The position numbers were made by a program, and so were the translations under genes. Shown here one piece after another: positions 5,369 to 5,435 of a DNA stretch of 5,435 nt. Numbering within the stretch: the stretch's first letter is position 1; each line of letters starts with the position of its first letter. The stretch spans positions 1-5,435 of the forward strand of contig JAOZVK010000404.1 in assembly GCA_029938185.1 (NCBI GenBank). Reading direction: 5' to 3'. The notes beneath the pieces were generated by a model. It did no database searches. It worked only from the letters and a program-made list of their open reading frames with translations, and was not told the DNA's origin. Origin of the DNA: Bacteroidales bacterium (lineage in GTDB: Bacteria > Bacteroidota > Bacteroidia > Bacteroidales > JAOZVK01).

Positions 5369-5435
5369 GCTTAAGTATTATTAAAAAATAACTTTCCGAT
5401 TTGTTTTTTGTAAGATACTTATATATAGGTGTAAA
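5369..5435. other. Unassigned right end of window
   Basis: This is AT-rich sequence without a recognisable reading frame or site. No further ATPase codons could be identified here. Confidence 0.4.

Overview
The window is very AT-rich (roughly 30% G+C by eye). Its genes lack Shine-Dalgarno-like sequences, and their protein relatives are mostly familiar from Bacteroidota, so an uncultured or low-GC member of that phylum is the likely source. This is inference; there is no rRNA or marker gene here to settle it. All intact genes lie on the minus strand.

Positions 86-4338 hold a compact four-gene cluster, read right to left. It starts with a 141-aa protein of unknown function (copy B, 4338 to 3913). 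Next come a 92-aa HNH/zinc-knuckle protein with a C-terminal membrane segment (3910 to 3632), an almost identical second copy of the unknown protein (copy A, 3630 to 3202), and a 1028-aa single-chain restriction-modification enzyme (3172 to 86). The gaps are 2, 1 and 29 nt, so the genes are very probably co-transcribed. The R-M protein has an N-terminal PD-(D/E)XK nuclease, a gamma-type N6-adenine methyltransferase and a type ISP-like target-recognition C-terminus, but no helicase. The two unknown-protein genes are a 429-bp direct repeat with only two differences, both changing an amino acid, and they flank the HNH gene. The set reads as a defence locus with a recently duplicated accessory module; the accessory roles are unknown.

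Positions 4339-4646 carry no gene. They hold the upstream region of the operon and a region of nested inverted repeats (4457-4538).

Positions 4647-5368 are a graveyard of small repeats in and around a dead ATPase gene on the plus strand. A 173-bp palindromic REP/BIME-like cluster (4647-4819) directly abuts the first recognisable codon of the ATPase fragment. The fragment is then split at its Walker B motif by a 299-bp MITE-like element (4955-5253). Removing that element restores the reading frame and the sequence AILI-DEIQEIDNFEK. A second inverted-repeat family has one arm inside the MITE (5040-5114) and one just beyond the ATPase remnant (5315-5368). No RNA gene, CRISPR array or complete transposase was seen.
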